This document shows positions 46,401 to 54,600 of a DNA stretch of 64,000 nucleotides, piece after piece (positions within the stretch are counted from its first letter, which is position 1; every line of letters begins with the position of its first letter). The notes below the pieces were generated by a model. The model was given only the letters and a program-made list of their open reading frames with translations, was not told where the DNA came from and made no database searches. Position numbers and translations under genes: made by a program. This DNA comes from Aquila chrysaetos chrysaetos (lineage: Eukaryota; Chordata; Aves; Accipitriformes; Accipitridae): the NCBI RefSeq assembly GCF_900496995.4, contig NC_044016.1, forward strand, positions 23,292,932 through 23,356,931. Reading direction: 5' to 3'.

Positions 46401-48720
46401 CTGATTTTTTTTGGATGCTTTTGCCATCTGAGTTCTTACTGTTGACAGGAAGCCACTGGCTCAATTAAAGCAGCCCATTAAGTAGTTGGCAACAATAATA
46501 ATTCCTGCTTTTACTGATGTAGTCTTGTTCAGAACTGGCAACCCAGAGGTAGGATGCTTTGCACGTTCACAGCTTCTTCTCTAGCTAGTTCTTAGAACAA
46601 TCATGGGTTTGCTTCATTCTTTTTCCTAAGCCCAGAGGAAGATTCAGGAAAGATTGCCCAATATTTCTGGGACCGTTGCAACTCATAAAGCTCATTGCCC
46701 AATATAATCCTTTGCATCTAAGGAGAGAGACAATTATACAAAGTTGTTCGGAGATATATTTTTAAAATGCTGTATCCTGCAAAGTGAGTAAAGAATCCCA
46801 TCAACCCATGAAATGCTGAACACCGTTCAGATATGAGGAAACCTGCTTCTTTATCATTTTTGGCTTAGAAAAGCGTGAAAAGAATAGGACCAGATACAAT
46901 GAAACCTTTTTCATTTTCTTAATACCATGGGACAATATCTGGCTTTTATTTTTTTGTTTAATGAAGTTCAGCATGATTTTCACAAGTTGACTACAGTCAG
47001 TACAGAAAAGAGTGTATTTTCCCTGAATTAATCAACATATTAATACAAATTTTGAGTTTTCCAATTTTTATTGAAAGCCACGGGCTGGTGCTCCAGGCAG
47101 CCTGGAGTGATGTGGAGTTTAAGGGGTGCTGAATTCAGTGTGACATTTCCTTCTGTTAGAGTATTTTGGCAAGAGCTTACTGGCTGTGCAATGTGTGCCT
47201 TTTAAGGCCTCTGATAAATGATTAGGCAGATAGTTTAGCCTATTGTTGCCAGTGGGACCAAGGCAGTGACTCCAAGAGAAGTGTCCAGCTAATGTATTAA
47301 TGCTTAATCCAGACCAATAATGTAATATAGTTTGACATGTCTGGCATATGGTTTCTATCATCTCAATATTCTTCTCTATTCCTCCATGACATTATGGACA
47401 ACTAACCAAAATAAAGAGAAGCAGGAATTTCTTCACCCATAAAATGTATTTTAAAATGTTCTGTATTTTGTTCCAGCTCTTTGGTTGGTTGGATAATGAA
47501 GTGATCCTGAAATTCAGTGATTACTTTGCTGTCTGTCTACAGTATTTTCTTTCAGAATTGCCTGTGGCATTATCACTGGTCTCTGTCATTAGAAATACTT
47601 GCACAAAATTTGTGATGTGCAAGTGCTTTTCACTTGCACTGCTAAGTATGCATGGGTGCATGCATTGGGTGTCTGGACCCTTACCAGCCTGCAGCTGTGA
47701 GGTGCTGACTTTTTAGAAATGTGGTTTTAAACCAGGGTGCATTTTGCAAGCTAGAAGTTTTGCAGTGGCAAGTAAAGCAAGTGGATTATATCCAGGAGAC
47801 ATTTCAAAAATAAATAGAATAATGGAGTTTTTGTACTGTGGTTACATGTTCATATGCATGTACCCCTTTCCAAACAGATTATACATGGAATAGCCAAAAC
47901 ATATGTCACTGGTTACCTGTGAAAGAGTCTGTGGGCTGTGTTTGGTTTCAAGCCCCATGCAAACTGCGCACTTACACATTGGCCTAAAAGGAGCCTTTCC
48001 CTTCTGTCCTAGGAGGTATAATATAGTGTTGGCTCTGAGCACAGCAAATTATTCGCCTCTTGCTCCCCAATTGGCTCCACTCTGCTATGAGCCCAGTAGC
48101 GTAGGCAGAGCCCACCAACACCAGTATGGAAGACACCAAAGGTGTAGTCAGTCCATGGTGGTTATTACAGGTAGGTATGGCTGTATGCACCGAAACCATA
48201 ATCTAACCTATGTTATTAATTACATTTCCCAATGTTTTCTTCTTAATTGCATAATAAATAATTAGTAAACATCATGGAAATATCTGTATAGAAACTGCAC
48301 ACAGGCGGGTTGCAAGCTTTACGTAAAGTATAAGGCAAGGCAGTACTTTATGCAAAGTACACCAATAAAAGTTATGGCCTAAGCTGAAAGGCTTACTGGT
48401 CTGCTGAGAAGGCTATTTGTGGCTAACATTTTAAGTTCTTTAACAGAGCTGTAAAGAGAGGGCTGCCATCTGGCTCTTGTTTTCACTTCAAACTTTATTT
48501 TTGCAATCACTGATAAATTAGCTTACTGTGCAGTCTTGTACATTCTGTGGCTGTTACAGTTGTGTGTTATGCCTGTTGTTAGTAAAGAAATATGGATAAG
48601 CACGCATTAGGCAAATGAAGGGATTTATCCTATCTAAGTTGATGCATGATTGTCTGTTTCTTTCAGGATAAAGAGGCCCAGAAAGACTTAGAAGCTTTAC
48701 TTCTTACACTGAAGCTGTGA
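994..48720 (+). CDS. RMDN2: RMDN2, regulator of microtubule dynamics protein 2 (ten coding exons, 418 aa)
   Basis: This is the full genomic span of the coding sequence. Ten exons join in phase to 1257 nt including TGA. The 418-residue product matches human RMDN2 (about 410 aa, FAM82A1) as I recall it, along its whole length, including the N-terminal [14 protein letters not shown] segment, the LQILEKLN coiled coil, [58 protein letters not shown] and YLAKCY. Layout: membrane segment at about 8-27 followed by basic RKIRK; coiled coil at about 71-111; acidic low-complexity linker at about 135-200; TPR-like helical repeats from about 205 to the end. RMDN proteins relate to C. elegans RMD-1 and associate with microtubules. 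The paralogue RMDN3 (PTPIP51) tethers mitochondria to the endoplasmic reticulum; a similar organelle role for RMDN2 is inference. The close [11 protein letters not shown] match separates it from RMDN3 and RMDN1. No frameshift or in-frame stop is seen. Confidence 0.96.
1449..8967 (+). other. RMDN2: RMDN2 intron 2 (7.5 kb)
   Basis: AT-rich intron with no recognisable gene. It holds short homopolymers (a G-run near 7323-7330 and T-runs) and a TAA microsatellite around 8818-8832. A 202-codon minus-strand open frame at 4444-5052 matches no family I know and is treated as anonymous. I saw no clear mobile element. Confidence 0.8.
8968..9163 (+). CDS. RMDN2: RMDN2 exon 3 (residues 152-217)
   Basis: The exon is 196 nt between GATTTTAG|T and GACAAG|GTATTA. 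Its first base completes the split glycine codon to give ESEGGYLTAH, matching the conserved RMDN2 junction. It encodes the acidic linker, with a glutamate run near residues 180-186, and the first helix of the C-terminal domain ([23 protein letters not shown]). It ends in phase 0. Confidence 0.94.
9164..10126 (+). other. RMDN2: RMDN2 intron 3 (963 nt)
   Basis: AT-rich sequence with no recognisable feature beyond the splice sites. The open frames in it are short and without family character. Confidence 0.8.
10127..10229 (+). CDS. RMDN2: RMDN2 exon 4 (residues 218-251)
   Basis: The exon is 103 nt, with acceptor CTCTACTTTCAG and donor GACG|GTAAGC. It encodes the highly conserved [14 protein letters not shown] helix, equivalent to FMWRFARAYGDMYE in human RMDN2 and [14 protein letters not shown] in RMDN3. 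It ends in phase 1 within a glycine codon. Confidence 0.95.
11940..12075 (-). repeat. Ancient CR1 LINE fragment (3' region)
   Basis: The + strand reads TGACAGGTGCTTCTCTAACC followed by CTGCTTTTAAGGGTCTTCAG and a decayed TCCAATTGTTCC block. This follows the reverse complement of the 3' part of old amniote CR1 elements (pattern TGACAGGTGTTTGTCTAACC as I recall it). Divergence is high and the edges are approximate. Confidence 0.55.
12123..12168. repeat. AT / ATGT compound microsatellite
   Basis: An (AT)7 run at 12123-12136 is followed by GCGC, further AT and a tetranucleotide GTAT run, in intron 4. Confidence 0.9.
12345..12405 (+). CDS. RMDN2: RMDN2 exon 5 (residues 252-271)
   Basis: This is a 61-nt exon with acceptor CCGTTTACAG and donor CAGTG|GTAAGT. 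It encodes [20 protein letters not shown] and two bases of the tryptophan codon completed by exon 6. It corresponds to the human segment GKTLSERAINRAPMNGHCHLW. It is one of the less conserved parts of the domain, but position and phase fit exactly. Confidence 0.92.
13641..13680. repeat. 20-bp tandem duplication
   Basis: Two adjacent copies of a 20-nt unit (YCTTGGAAGTAGAGATGATG) differ only at the first base, so the duplication is probably recent. Confidence 0.95.
14880..15260 (-). mobile_element. Ancient CR1 LINE fragment with decayed reverse-transcriptase motifs
   Basis: Read on the minus strand, 14915-14944 translates to [10 protein letters not shown], close to the GVPQGSVLGP motif of CR1 reverse transcriptase. 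The segment at 15045-15078 aligns with the DNA coding for YLDFSKAFDTV in CR1 elements, with frame-disrupting changes. The two motifs occur in the expected order for a minus-strand copy. It is a dead, heavily diverged fragment with approximate edges. Confidence 0.7.
16764..16785. repeat. (AT)11 microsatellite
   Basis: Uninterrupted AT dinucleotide run in intron 5, bounded by CTG and GTC. Confidence 0.97.
18214..18229. repeat. G16 homopolymer
   Basis: Sixteen consecutive guanines on the + strand, the transcribed sense strand of RMDN2, within AT-rich intron 5. Length is likely polymorphic and prone to sequencing error. Confidence 0.95.
20167..20181. repeat. A15 homopolymer
   Basis: Uninterrupted run of fifteen A in intron 5; no retrotransposed gene was recognised upstream of it. 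Confidence 0.9.
22950..23175. promoter_or_regulatory. Small intronic CpG-rich patch
   Basis: About 225 nt with many CpG (for example CCCGCCCCGTGAGG and GGGGCCGCGGGACCCGCGC) stand out in the otherwise AT-rich intron 5. Both strands are open in several frames, as expected of GC-rich DNA. It could be an alternative or antisense promoter, an enhancer-type CpG island, or an old insertion. No TATA box or gene family was recognised, so the regulatory label is inference. Confidence 0.4.
24781..24807. repeat. TAA trinucleotide microsatellite
   Basis: Imperfect (TAA)n run with one TAG interruption in intron 5. Confidence 0.9.
25417..25492 (+). CDS. RMDN2: RMDN2 exon 6 (residues 272-297)
   Basis: The exon is 76 nt, with pyrimidine-rich acceptor CCCCTCTCAG and donor TTTAAG|GTATGT. 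The first base completes Trp272. It encodes [19 protein letters not shown] and continues to LFK, matching human LWYAVLCGYVSEFEGLQNKI. It is in phase 0 at its 3' end. It lies 13 kb beyond exon 5. Confidence 0.95.
25493..27193 (+). other. RMDN2: RMDN2 intron 6 (1.7 kb)
   Basis: A slightly GC-richer block lies at about 25920-26170; otherwise AT-rich. No repeat family or gene was recognised. Confidence 0.8.
27194..27271 (+). CDS. RMDN2: RMDN2 exon 7 (residues 298-323)
   Basis: This is a 78-nt, 26-codon exon, phase 0 at both ends, between TTTCTAATAG and TCA|GTAAGT. It encodes [20 protein letters not shown] followed by GRWCYS. This is the TPR-like helix pair with the family-typical GRWCY/GRYCY motif. 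Confidence 0.95.
27596..28122 (-). mobile_element. CR1 LINE, 5'-truncated copy
   Basis: The + strand opens with CAGAATGGTTTGGGTTGGAA and runs through GGGACCTTAAAGATCATCTA and CCATGGGCAGGGACACCTTC. This is the reverse complement of the bird CR1 3' end, so the element lies on the minus strand with its 3' tail at about 27596. Identity to the remembered consensus is high, making this the youngest element in the window. Homology fades at about 28120, so only some 525 nt of the 3' part remain, typical of CR1 5' truncation. The left boundary lacks long copies of the usual ATTCTATGAT tail. Confidence 0.92.
29486..29505. repeat. T20 homopolymer
   Basis: Uninterrupted T20 preceded by a CTTCTTCTT-type pyrimidine run, in intron 7. 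Confidence 0.92.
30513..30600. repeat. Old palindromic (MITE-like) repeat fragment
   Basis: The sequence GGGCCAGATCCAAAGCTGAT followed by GCAAAGTGTCATAGCACCTTC and, further on, GAGCTGGATTTTCACTG resembles decayed arms of a short palindromic repeat (GGGCCAGATCCTCAGCTGGT type) that I recall as abundant in turtles, crocodilians and, as relics, birds. The family name is not certain. Confidence 0.4.
30917..30930. repeat. A14 homopolymer
   Basis: Uninterrupted A run after GGGG in intron 7. Confidence 0.9.
36195..36213 (+). repeat. RMDN2: T19 tract forming the exon 8 polypyrimidine tract
   Basis: Nineteen uninterrupted T lie 8 to 26 nt before exon 8, within a longer pyrimidine run starting near 36184. 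It functions as the polypyrimidine tract of the acceptor TTATTATAG. Length variation here could alter exon 8 inclusion. Confidence 0.9.
36221..36319 (+). CDS. RMDN2: RMDN2 exon 8 (residues 324-356)
   Basis: This is a 99-nt, 33-codon, phase-0 exon. The acceptor TTATTATAG is preceded by an uninterrupted T19 run (36195-36213), an unusually long polypyrimidine tract. The donor is CTTAAG|GTAAGT. It encodes [17 protein letters not shown], then a proline/threonine loop and [10 protein letters not shown], close to human LSWIEKKMAATLFG and VQEALHNFLK. Confidence 0.96.
36320..38058 (+). other. RMDN2: RMDN2 intron 8 (1.7 kb)
   Basis: AT-rich sequence without any recognised repeat or gene. Confidence 0.8.
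38059..38112 (+). CDS. RMDN2: RMDN2 exon 9 (residues 357-374)
   Basis: This is a 54-nt, phase-0 exon between TTATTTAG and GCAAAG|GTAACC. It encodes [18 protein letters not shown] (human AEELCPGYSNPNYMYLAK). The donor departs from consensus at its last positions. Intron 9, only 88 nt, separates it from exon 10. Confidence 0.95.
38201..38281 (+). CDS. RMDN2: RMDN2 exon 10 (residues 375-401)
   Basis: This is an 81-nt, phase-0 exon after the strong acceptor TTTTTTCTTCTCAG. It encodes [19 protein letters not shown] and continues to SVTNE, a TPR-type helix pair. The donor GAG|GTGGGT is weak compared with GTAAGT, although it precedes a 10.4-kb intron. Confidence 0.95.
38940..39180. repeat. Possible ancient interspersed repeat
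   Basis: The blocks AAGTTCCATAATTACC, GTCAGCCTAAGGGACC and ATTTAATTCTTTGAAGTTAA occur in the order seen in an old repeat I recall from turtle and crocodilian DNA (a GAGTTCCATAGCC-type block first). The similarity is weak and the family is not named. Confidence 0.25.
40467..40484. repeat. A18 homopolymer
   Basis: Uninterrupted A18 in intron 10. No retrocopy was recognised upstream. Confidence 0.92.
41229..41330. repeat. Two adjoining old palindromic (MITE-like) repeat relics
   Basis: The sequence GTGACTTCAGTGGGAACCAG followed by AGGTGCTCGGCATCAGTAAAATGGCCC follows the pattern TGACTTCAATGGGAGCTGTG / GGTGCTCAGCACCTCTGAAAAT that I recall as a common archosaur and turtle repeat. Directly after it, CAAATTCTCAGCTGGTCTAAC follows a second such repeat (GATTCTCAGCTGGTGTAAAT type). 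Both are decayed. Confidence 0.5.
41524..41538. repeat. A15 homopolymer
   Basis: Uninterrupted A15 in intron 10, about 35 nt after a short GGGGTAGA tandem near 41475-41492. Confidence 0.9.
46081..46099. repeat. C12A7 low-complexity tract
   Basis: Twelve C followed by seven A, then A/C-rich sequence, in intron 10. Likely length-variable. Confidence 0.93.
48667..48720 (+). CDS. RMDN2: RMDN2 exon 11, C-terminus and stop (residues 402-418)
   Basis: The acceptor TGTTTCTTTCAG precedes [17 protein letters not shown] and TGA at 48718-48720. The segment aligns with the human C-terminus (DKEAQKEMQKIMTSLKR), which confirms this short, distant exon as the last coding one. Confidence 0.94.
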   Translation, partial: DKEAQKDLEALLLTLKL

Positions 48721-48797
48721 TACTACGCACTTTTAACTCTTCACGCTGTCATAAAACTGCAAAACTAAAATGAGAATCTATAGTGACTGGCAACTGC

Positions 48798-48855
48798 GGG
48801 TGAATTCCAGCTAAGTCAGTGGGAAAACTGTCATTGACTTTGGTTGGCTTGGATC
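48798..48855. repeat. Old repeat relic inside the RMDN2 3' UTR
   Basis: The sequence GGTGAATTCCAGCTAAGTCA followed by GTGGGAAAACTGTCATTGACTT and a GGTTGGCTTGGATCATGGC segment resembles a decayed copy of the short palindromic repeat of the GGTGAAATCCTGGCCCCATT / GACTTCAATGGGAG type found in turtles, crocodilians and birds. It starts 78 nt after the stop codon, so it is transcribed as 3' UTR. Confidence 0.45.
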
Positions 48856-49079
48856 ATGGCAATTATGATATGAAAACGATGCATTCATTTTTGATTATTT
48901 ATAATCTTGTACTGAAGTTTAATTTTAGATTGCTGACACTGTGAGTCTGATTCTCTGAACATGAAGTCCACTGCTGGCAATGGACATACTGGATGTTAGA
49001 ATGCAAAATGCATAAATCTCACTCTTTGAAAGATTAATCGACTAGTATGTGATGCCAGCGTAGAACTGTGTGTAGCAAA

Positions 49080-49085
49080 AATAAA
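49080..49085 (+). terminator. RMDN2: Polyadenylation signal AATAAA (proximal)
   Basis: A canonical AATAAA lies 360 nt after the RMDN2 stop codon, with AT-rich flanks. Signal use cannot be shown from sequence alone. Confidence 0.55.
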
Positions 49086-49298
49086 CAGAACAATGTTTCT
49101 ATAGTAAATTATATTTGTATCAACTAATTTACACAGATGTGTACAGAAGAAAATCATGAATGTTTATGTTTACACGTTTCTCTACTCTTATAAAATTAGA
49201 CTCTTGTTGAAGTTAAAAAAAAAAGCTGTTGTCTTCACAAAGCTCTTTTTACTTTAAACCTACTGTTGGTTTTACACAGAAATGTGAAAACTTTATAA

Positions 49299-49348
49299 AT
49301 TAAATATTAAAGTTATATTTTATTTGTAACATCAAGTACTATATTAAA
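49299..49348 (+). terminator. RMDN2: Cluster of ATTAAA variant polyadenylation signals
   Basis: ATTAAA occurs at 49299, 49306 and 49343. The following sequence is T-rich (TTATATTTTATTTG). The cluster could give alternative 3' ends. Confidence 0.45.
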
Positions 49349-49699
49349 AATCAGACCAATGAAATTGAGTGTTTTAGATTAATCTATTACAGCTGTGATG
49401 TTTAATGGATTTGTTACAGGACCTCCACCAAGTTTGTGAATTCTGGCTCTTTCTCTTTGAACAGTTGCCTAGCATGGTGGCATCAGCGTGTCTTCGGAGA
49501 ACCTGGTCCAGCATGTGACCATCACTAACCTTTTATATCATCTATATAACAAAACATGTACATAAAAATAGACTAATTAAAGACCTACTACTTCTGTCTG
49601 AGTGTGTAGGACAGCAATGTTTTCAAGAAAATGTAACAGGTAGGGAAAGAATTTTGTTCACCAACAGACTCATCCAGAAATCACCAAAGTCTGTAGAAA

Positions 49700-49705
49700 A
49701 ATAAA
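49700..49705 (+). terminator. RMDN2: Polyadenylation signal AATAAA (distal)
   Basis: A canonical AATAAA about 980 nt after the stop, followed by AGGCCAGTTTTCG with a T-rich patch downstream. It is a plausible distal 3' end of RMDN2. Confidence 0.45.
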
Positions 49706-49725
49706 GGCCAGTTTTCGCTGGCTTT

Positions 49726-50479
49726 TAATTCAGGACCTTAATCTAGATTCAGGGAGTGTATCTAGAAGAAGTAAGCATTTCTGTTACAGGAAATACAATT
49801 GGATAAGGACAACTGCATGTTCACTTGACCTATTTGATGTGTAAGATAACATGGACCAGTTTATGGCTAAGACAAGGAGGACTCATATGGCACAAATATA
49901 TTGAACTAGCAATTGGGGCTTTAATTTTGGACAGATGGGGAACAATGACATTAGCAAGAAGGAACTAGTCCCGGCAACAAAGCTCTAAAAATTGGGCAGA
50001 TGTGAAGAAGTATGTATGCATATATGACTGAAGCATCTCATAGTAAGTGAGCTTTAACGACTAACAACAGAAGGCAATAGATGCAGTAGCCTGGAACAAA
50101 ACAGGTAGAGTTACAGGTGTAGAGTTACATTTGAATTTAGCCTGACTCCATGACTCCAAGTACAGAGATTTCTTTTCATAAAGTAGGGCTGTCCATTTTT
50201 TCAAACATTTTCTTTAAAAATATGTTTTCAGACATGCAAACATTACTGTGAGATACCTCTGAACAAAATCTGAAAGTTCAGAACTGGTTCCGAGTTCTCA
50301 CTGTTACCTCAGTGGTTTTCATTATCCTGAAGATCTTCACAAATTGAAATATGTATTTTATTAGTTTTTAATGTTCGCTCTGAGGGAAAATAGTTCCTAT
50401 AACTCTTTTTCAATTCCAGAGTTCTCTTTTTCGTACACGATTTAGAGAAAAGAGGAAATACCATATGAGATAAATCCTA
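49726..50479. other. Intergenic AT-rich stretch after RMDN2
   Basis: I see no gene or clear repeat here, apart from a short imperfect direct repeat (GTAGAGTTACA) near 50104-50130. Confidence 0.7.
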
Positions 50480-51620
50480 TCAAATAATTCCTTCTGTGAC
50501 AGAATAATTGACTTGTGAACAGAGAAGCTGCAAAGGTGATGCATCTTGATTTTGGTAAGGGGCTTTTGGTAAAGACTGTGTTTGACATTTTCATAGCCAA
50601 TGCAGGAAGCATAGTTTAAATGGATCTACAACCGTGATTTGTACTTAGGGTTGTTGTTAGCAATTCACTGTTGCCTAGGAGGATGTAATAAGAAGGCCTT
50701 TACATAGATCAATTTTATGCTAATTGATATACTTTATAAAATAGATTGGATTATGCAATAGATATTTCATTGCCAAGCAATTATTGCCAATAAATGCTGA
50801 AAGTGTATCAGAGGAATAGATTAGAACAAGAAGTTATTTAAATTAGTTGCTGAAATTAGGTGACATAAGTAGGATTTGCTTCATTAAAGGCAAATAGAAA
50901 GTATTGAAGTAACAGAGGATGGAGGAGACCTGGCTAGTTGTGGTAATTCTGTGGAAAAAGACGTGCAGATTCCAGTGAGTGGCAAGCTAATCATGGGTCA
51001 ATAATGTCATGGTTTTGTGAAAAAGCAAATTTCATACTAGACTGAATAAATAAGCATTCCCCATTAAATTCACATGAAATAACCTCTTACTCTAATTAGG
51101 CCTAATAAGGTCTAATGAGGTCTGAGCTGGAATACTATATCCAGTTTCAGGCACCACGTTTCTAGGAGACTGGGGGCTAATTGGAAAGAGTCCAGTGGAG
51201 AGACACAAGAAAGATGAGAGTGCTAGACAACATCATTTTGTGTGTAAAAATTGAAAGAATTTCGTTTGTTTAGTCTGCAGGAGCAATGACTAAAGGACTA
51301 TTCACATTTGTAAAAAGCTATTGCTGAAAAGACAGTTTAAAAAAAACCCCACACCTTGTTCTCTTAATCCCCTGTTCATAGGACAAGAAGCAATTGCCTA
51401 CGTTTAGATTAGGCACTAGGAGAAAATAATCCTGATGGTAACTTTGCAAAGCTCTGCAGTACTTTTGCTGAGAACATTATAAAATCATTTACACAAGTTT
51501 TAAAGTAAAAGTTAAATAAAGACGACTTTAAACATTAGCAATGTTTAAGGCACAGTTCATCCTCTGGCAGAGGTTGGACTAGGTGACTTCTTAAGATCCC
51601 TCCTGGCCTTGCTGTCTCTG
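50480..51620 (+). mobile_element. Ancient CR1 LINE, about 1.1 kb of the 3' half
   Basis: The + strand follows the order of an old amniote CR1. A decayed reverse-transcriptase segment at 50542-50559 reads HLDFGK, equivalent to YLDFSKAFD. Later blocks are AATACTATATCCAGTTTCAG, a GAGTCCAGTGGAGAG region, TTTGTTTAGTCTGCAGGAG, CATAGGACAAGAAGCAATTG and finally GAGGTTGGACTAGGTGACTT, the typical CR1 3' end. Many indels and stops show it is long dead. It is much older than the copy at 27596 and has the opposite orientation. No terminal octamer tail is recognisable. Confidence 0.85.
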
Positions 51621-54600
51621 GGGAGTGCACAACTCCAGCCCCCTACGAGCCACAGGCGCTCCTGCTGGGTTTCTGCAATTGGTAGGATTGATCTGCACAC
51701 ACTGGCTCTGCATTTGGGCCCAGGCTGCCTAATGAATTTGCACTGTGAAACATTTACCAGCATGTTTCAAGACTTGAATTTAAAGATGCGCATCATGGCT
51801 GCCCTTGACTATTTATTTATCACACCTGTGGTTTTAATCCACATGATTACATTTTTAAATGACATTTCTGATTTTATAAATGAAATTACTGATCTTTCTT
51901 TTCAGCCCGTTCTTTTTGCTCATTACTAGTCTATGTGTAGAATCACAAAATAACATCTGGGAGAGAAAAGGCTGGTTTTAATTATTCAGTCTAAGTTGTC
52001 TTTCATGGTTTACAGAAATATTCCTCACGTCGGTAAGAAACTGCTGTTTTACACAGCTAAGATATTTTCTGCTTTTTAAGTTCTTTACTAGTTAGTGTAC
52101 ATGAGCATTCTTAGCTTTTTTGTATTTCTGCTTTGCTAATCTGAGAACTTTTAAAATTGAAGCGTGTTCCCTAAATTGTTCTCTAATTGCTCCTTGGAAT
52201 AAAGCTTTTGCATTTAGTTCTAGGCCTAGGCTATCTGTTCTCTGTGTCGTATCAGCTGGAGAAACAGTAAGCATAGTTCCAGAGGCCATATGTTTTCTTT
52301 TTTGTTTAAAATATCCACAAGCAGACATGCAGACATTCACTTCTGTAGTTTTGTCTCCATGGAGGAGGTAGAAGTTAACTGTATTAACCCCTGCGGGCCT
52401 TTAGTCCGTATGGAGCAGATGGGGCTGCAGGCTGCCTGAAGCCACGGTGCCTTGGCCATGTTGCCCGCTACCTCCTTCAGCTCTTCCACTGTGGCATCTC
52501 TTGTTTGGTCTCTGCTCCAGTACATACACTGTAAATTCTCCAGGGGAATTTGTCTCTTTACATGTTTGCAAAAGGTGAGTTCAGGGGCTCTTGATCTGAT
52601 ACTAGGATTCTTGTGCTTCATTACAGTTAAAATTACTAGTTCTGCCTTCCTGGATAATTGAGATGATTTTTATTTCTTGTGGTGAAGCTAAAGGCTCTGT
52701 CATTGGATCGTCATCCCTTTGGGATTGTCCCCCTGCAACAGCAGGTAATCACAAACTAAGTTATATATTTTTTGTAGCAATTGGCCACTGGCACATTGTG
52801 GAAACAGTTACAGTGATACACTGTCATACTACTTTGTTTAAATTACTGTCTTTCCTTTTGCAGAGTCTTAGGGTGATTTACTCATTTTTATGTAGTAATA
52901 TCAATACACTGACTTCTGGAATGAATTAGGAAGCTGTCCAACAGTGATGAGTAGCTGACGATTTAGAAAGGAAAGTGACAATTCCTGTGTCCAGTTAAAT
53001 AAAAATCCCAACCCTAAATCCACACCTGCAACCCCATTATTATAGTAGTAAAAGCCTGAACTAAAAAAAAAAACAAACCCAAACCAAACAACAACAAAAA
53101 AACCCCCAACAATGAAGAAGTGGCTACCAGAGATCCAGCTATGTTCAATGCAAACATATCAGCTTATCTGGATCTATTTATCTTCAGCCATCACCACCTG
53201 AACACCTTCCACTTGAAGTGCCTAGAATTGTAGGGAGGTACTGTGGAATCCAGCAAGGTCCATGGGTTTTCTGGAATTTTCCTGGACACCCTGGAGGGCA
53301 GTCCTGTAGTGTTTTCTTTCAGTGGGCACAATAGTCATGATGGATGCATTACACCTACTCCAAATGAGAAAATCCTGCAGTGATGTGACAATTAAAATTG
53401 TATTGTGGCATTCATCCAGTGCAAACTCAAGAAGGAGTAATTCTGACTGAAGGGCCAACATTATTGTTTGCTTTTTTTTTTCTTCTGTACATAAGGTTAT
53501 ATTCTTATTTTCCAGCACTTTTCCTTCTTACAGACTCCCCAGTTCCTTGGAGAAGAAACAAACCAAACTGTCTTGACAATACAAAAAGAAGTAAGCTTTT
53601 CTGGCCCCATCTATGTTTGTGTAACCCATGCATGTGTGACGCTGGTAAATGAAGCACTAGAACTAAGATTGTGAAACATTAGTAATTTTTTTTTAGAGGA
53701 AATCTTTTACTCAATTAAAATAAACAACCAGTTATTCTAGAAGTATCTGTAGGAGCAATGTCCAACGTGAACTTGAATATGAACAACCTGAGCTCTGTGC
53801 TTGGTAGTGTTACTGACCCATGATGTGACTGTGGGGTAAGCTACTTAGCTACGTACCGAAGTTACACACATGCAAACACCATCTAGCCACTCTTCATATG
53901 TCTTGTTTATTAAGATTGATTATGAGCTGGTTTGAATTGCCTACCTGTATGAGCCAAAAAAACAGCCACACAATATTGACTGGGAATATTGTAACCTAAG
54001 CATCTCTTAAGGATATGGGTATGAATGTGGATGTACTTTTAAACCTACCAAACTAAGTTCAAGTTTCTAATTCATGGATAAAGGTAATCAACATGGCTGA
54101 TGAAATTTCAGCCCCCAGGTGAGAGAAATGTTCTTGTTTGTTGTTCAGAAAAATGTGGCAAATCAGCAAAGTGGATTCCGCGATTAACTTTTTCTTCCTA
54201 ATCTTGGAAGAGGATAATATATGAAGAAATTAAAAGTCATTTGTAAAGTTCCTGACTGTGGCTCTGGGCTAAGGATTGCTGGTTTTCAGAATGCTAGGGC
54301 AGCTTATATAGTGCCCTGTAAAATCATAGATGAAGTCTTAAAGCAGTAATAAAATTTACATTTTTCAAAATAAAAGAGCAGAATGCTTCTACAGCAACAC
54401 TTAAGTGCAGCAAAGCATTCACACAAAAGCACTGCTAGACTGTGTGTTGCTTTGATACCACCAGTGTATGGGTGTTGGCAGTTTCAAGCAAAACAGTGTT
54501 CCTGGTGCATTCATCACAAATCCCTTTTGTGCACGCTGGCACAAAAGACCATAAGTGAGTGTGTGACCCCAAGGTTATCTGATGTCATCTTTGTTTTAGA

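Larger units (their letters stand above)
38282..48666 (+). other. RMDN2: RMDN2 intron 10 (10.4 kb)
   Basis: It contains a possible old repeat near 38940-39180, A18 (40467-40484) and A15 (41524-41538) tracts, palindromic-repeat relics at 41229-41330, a C12A7 tract at 46081 and an anonymous 140-codon plus-strand open frame at 42539-42961. No second gene is recognised. Confidence 0.8.
48721..49725 (+). other. RMDN2: RMDN2 3' untranslated region
   Basis: The region after the stop is AT-rich and carries several possible polyadenylation signals (listed separately), so the right edge is approximate. It includes an old repeat at about 48798-48855. No further splice signals are needed to explain the gene end. 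Confidence 0.7.
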
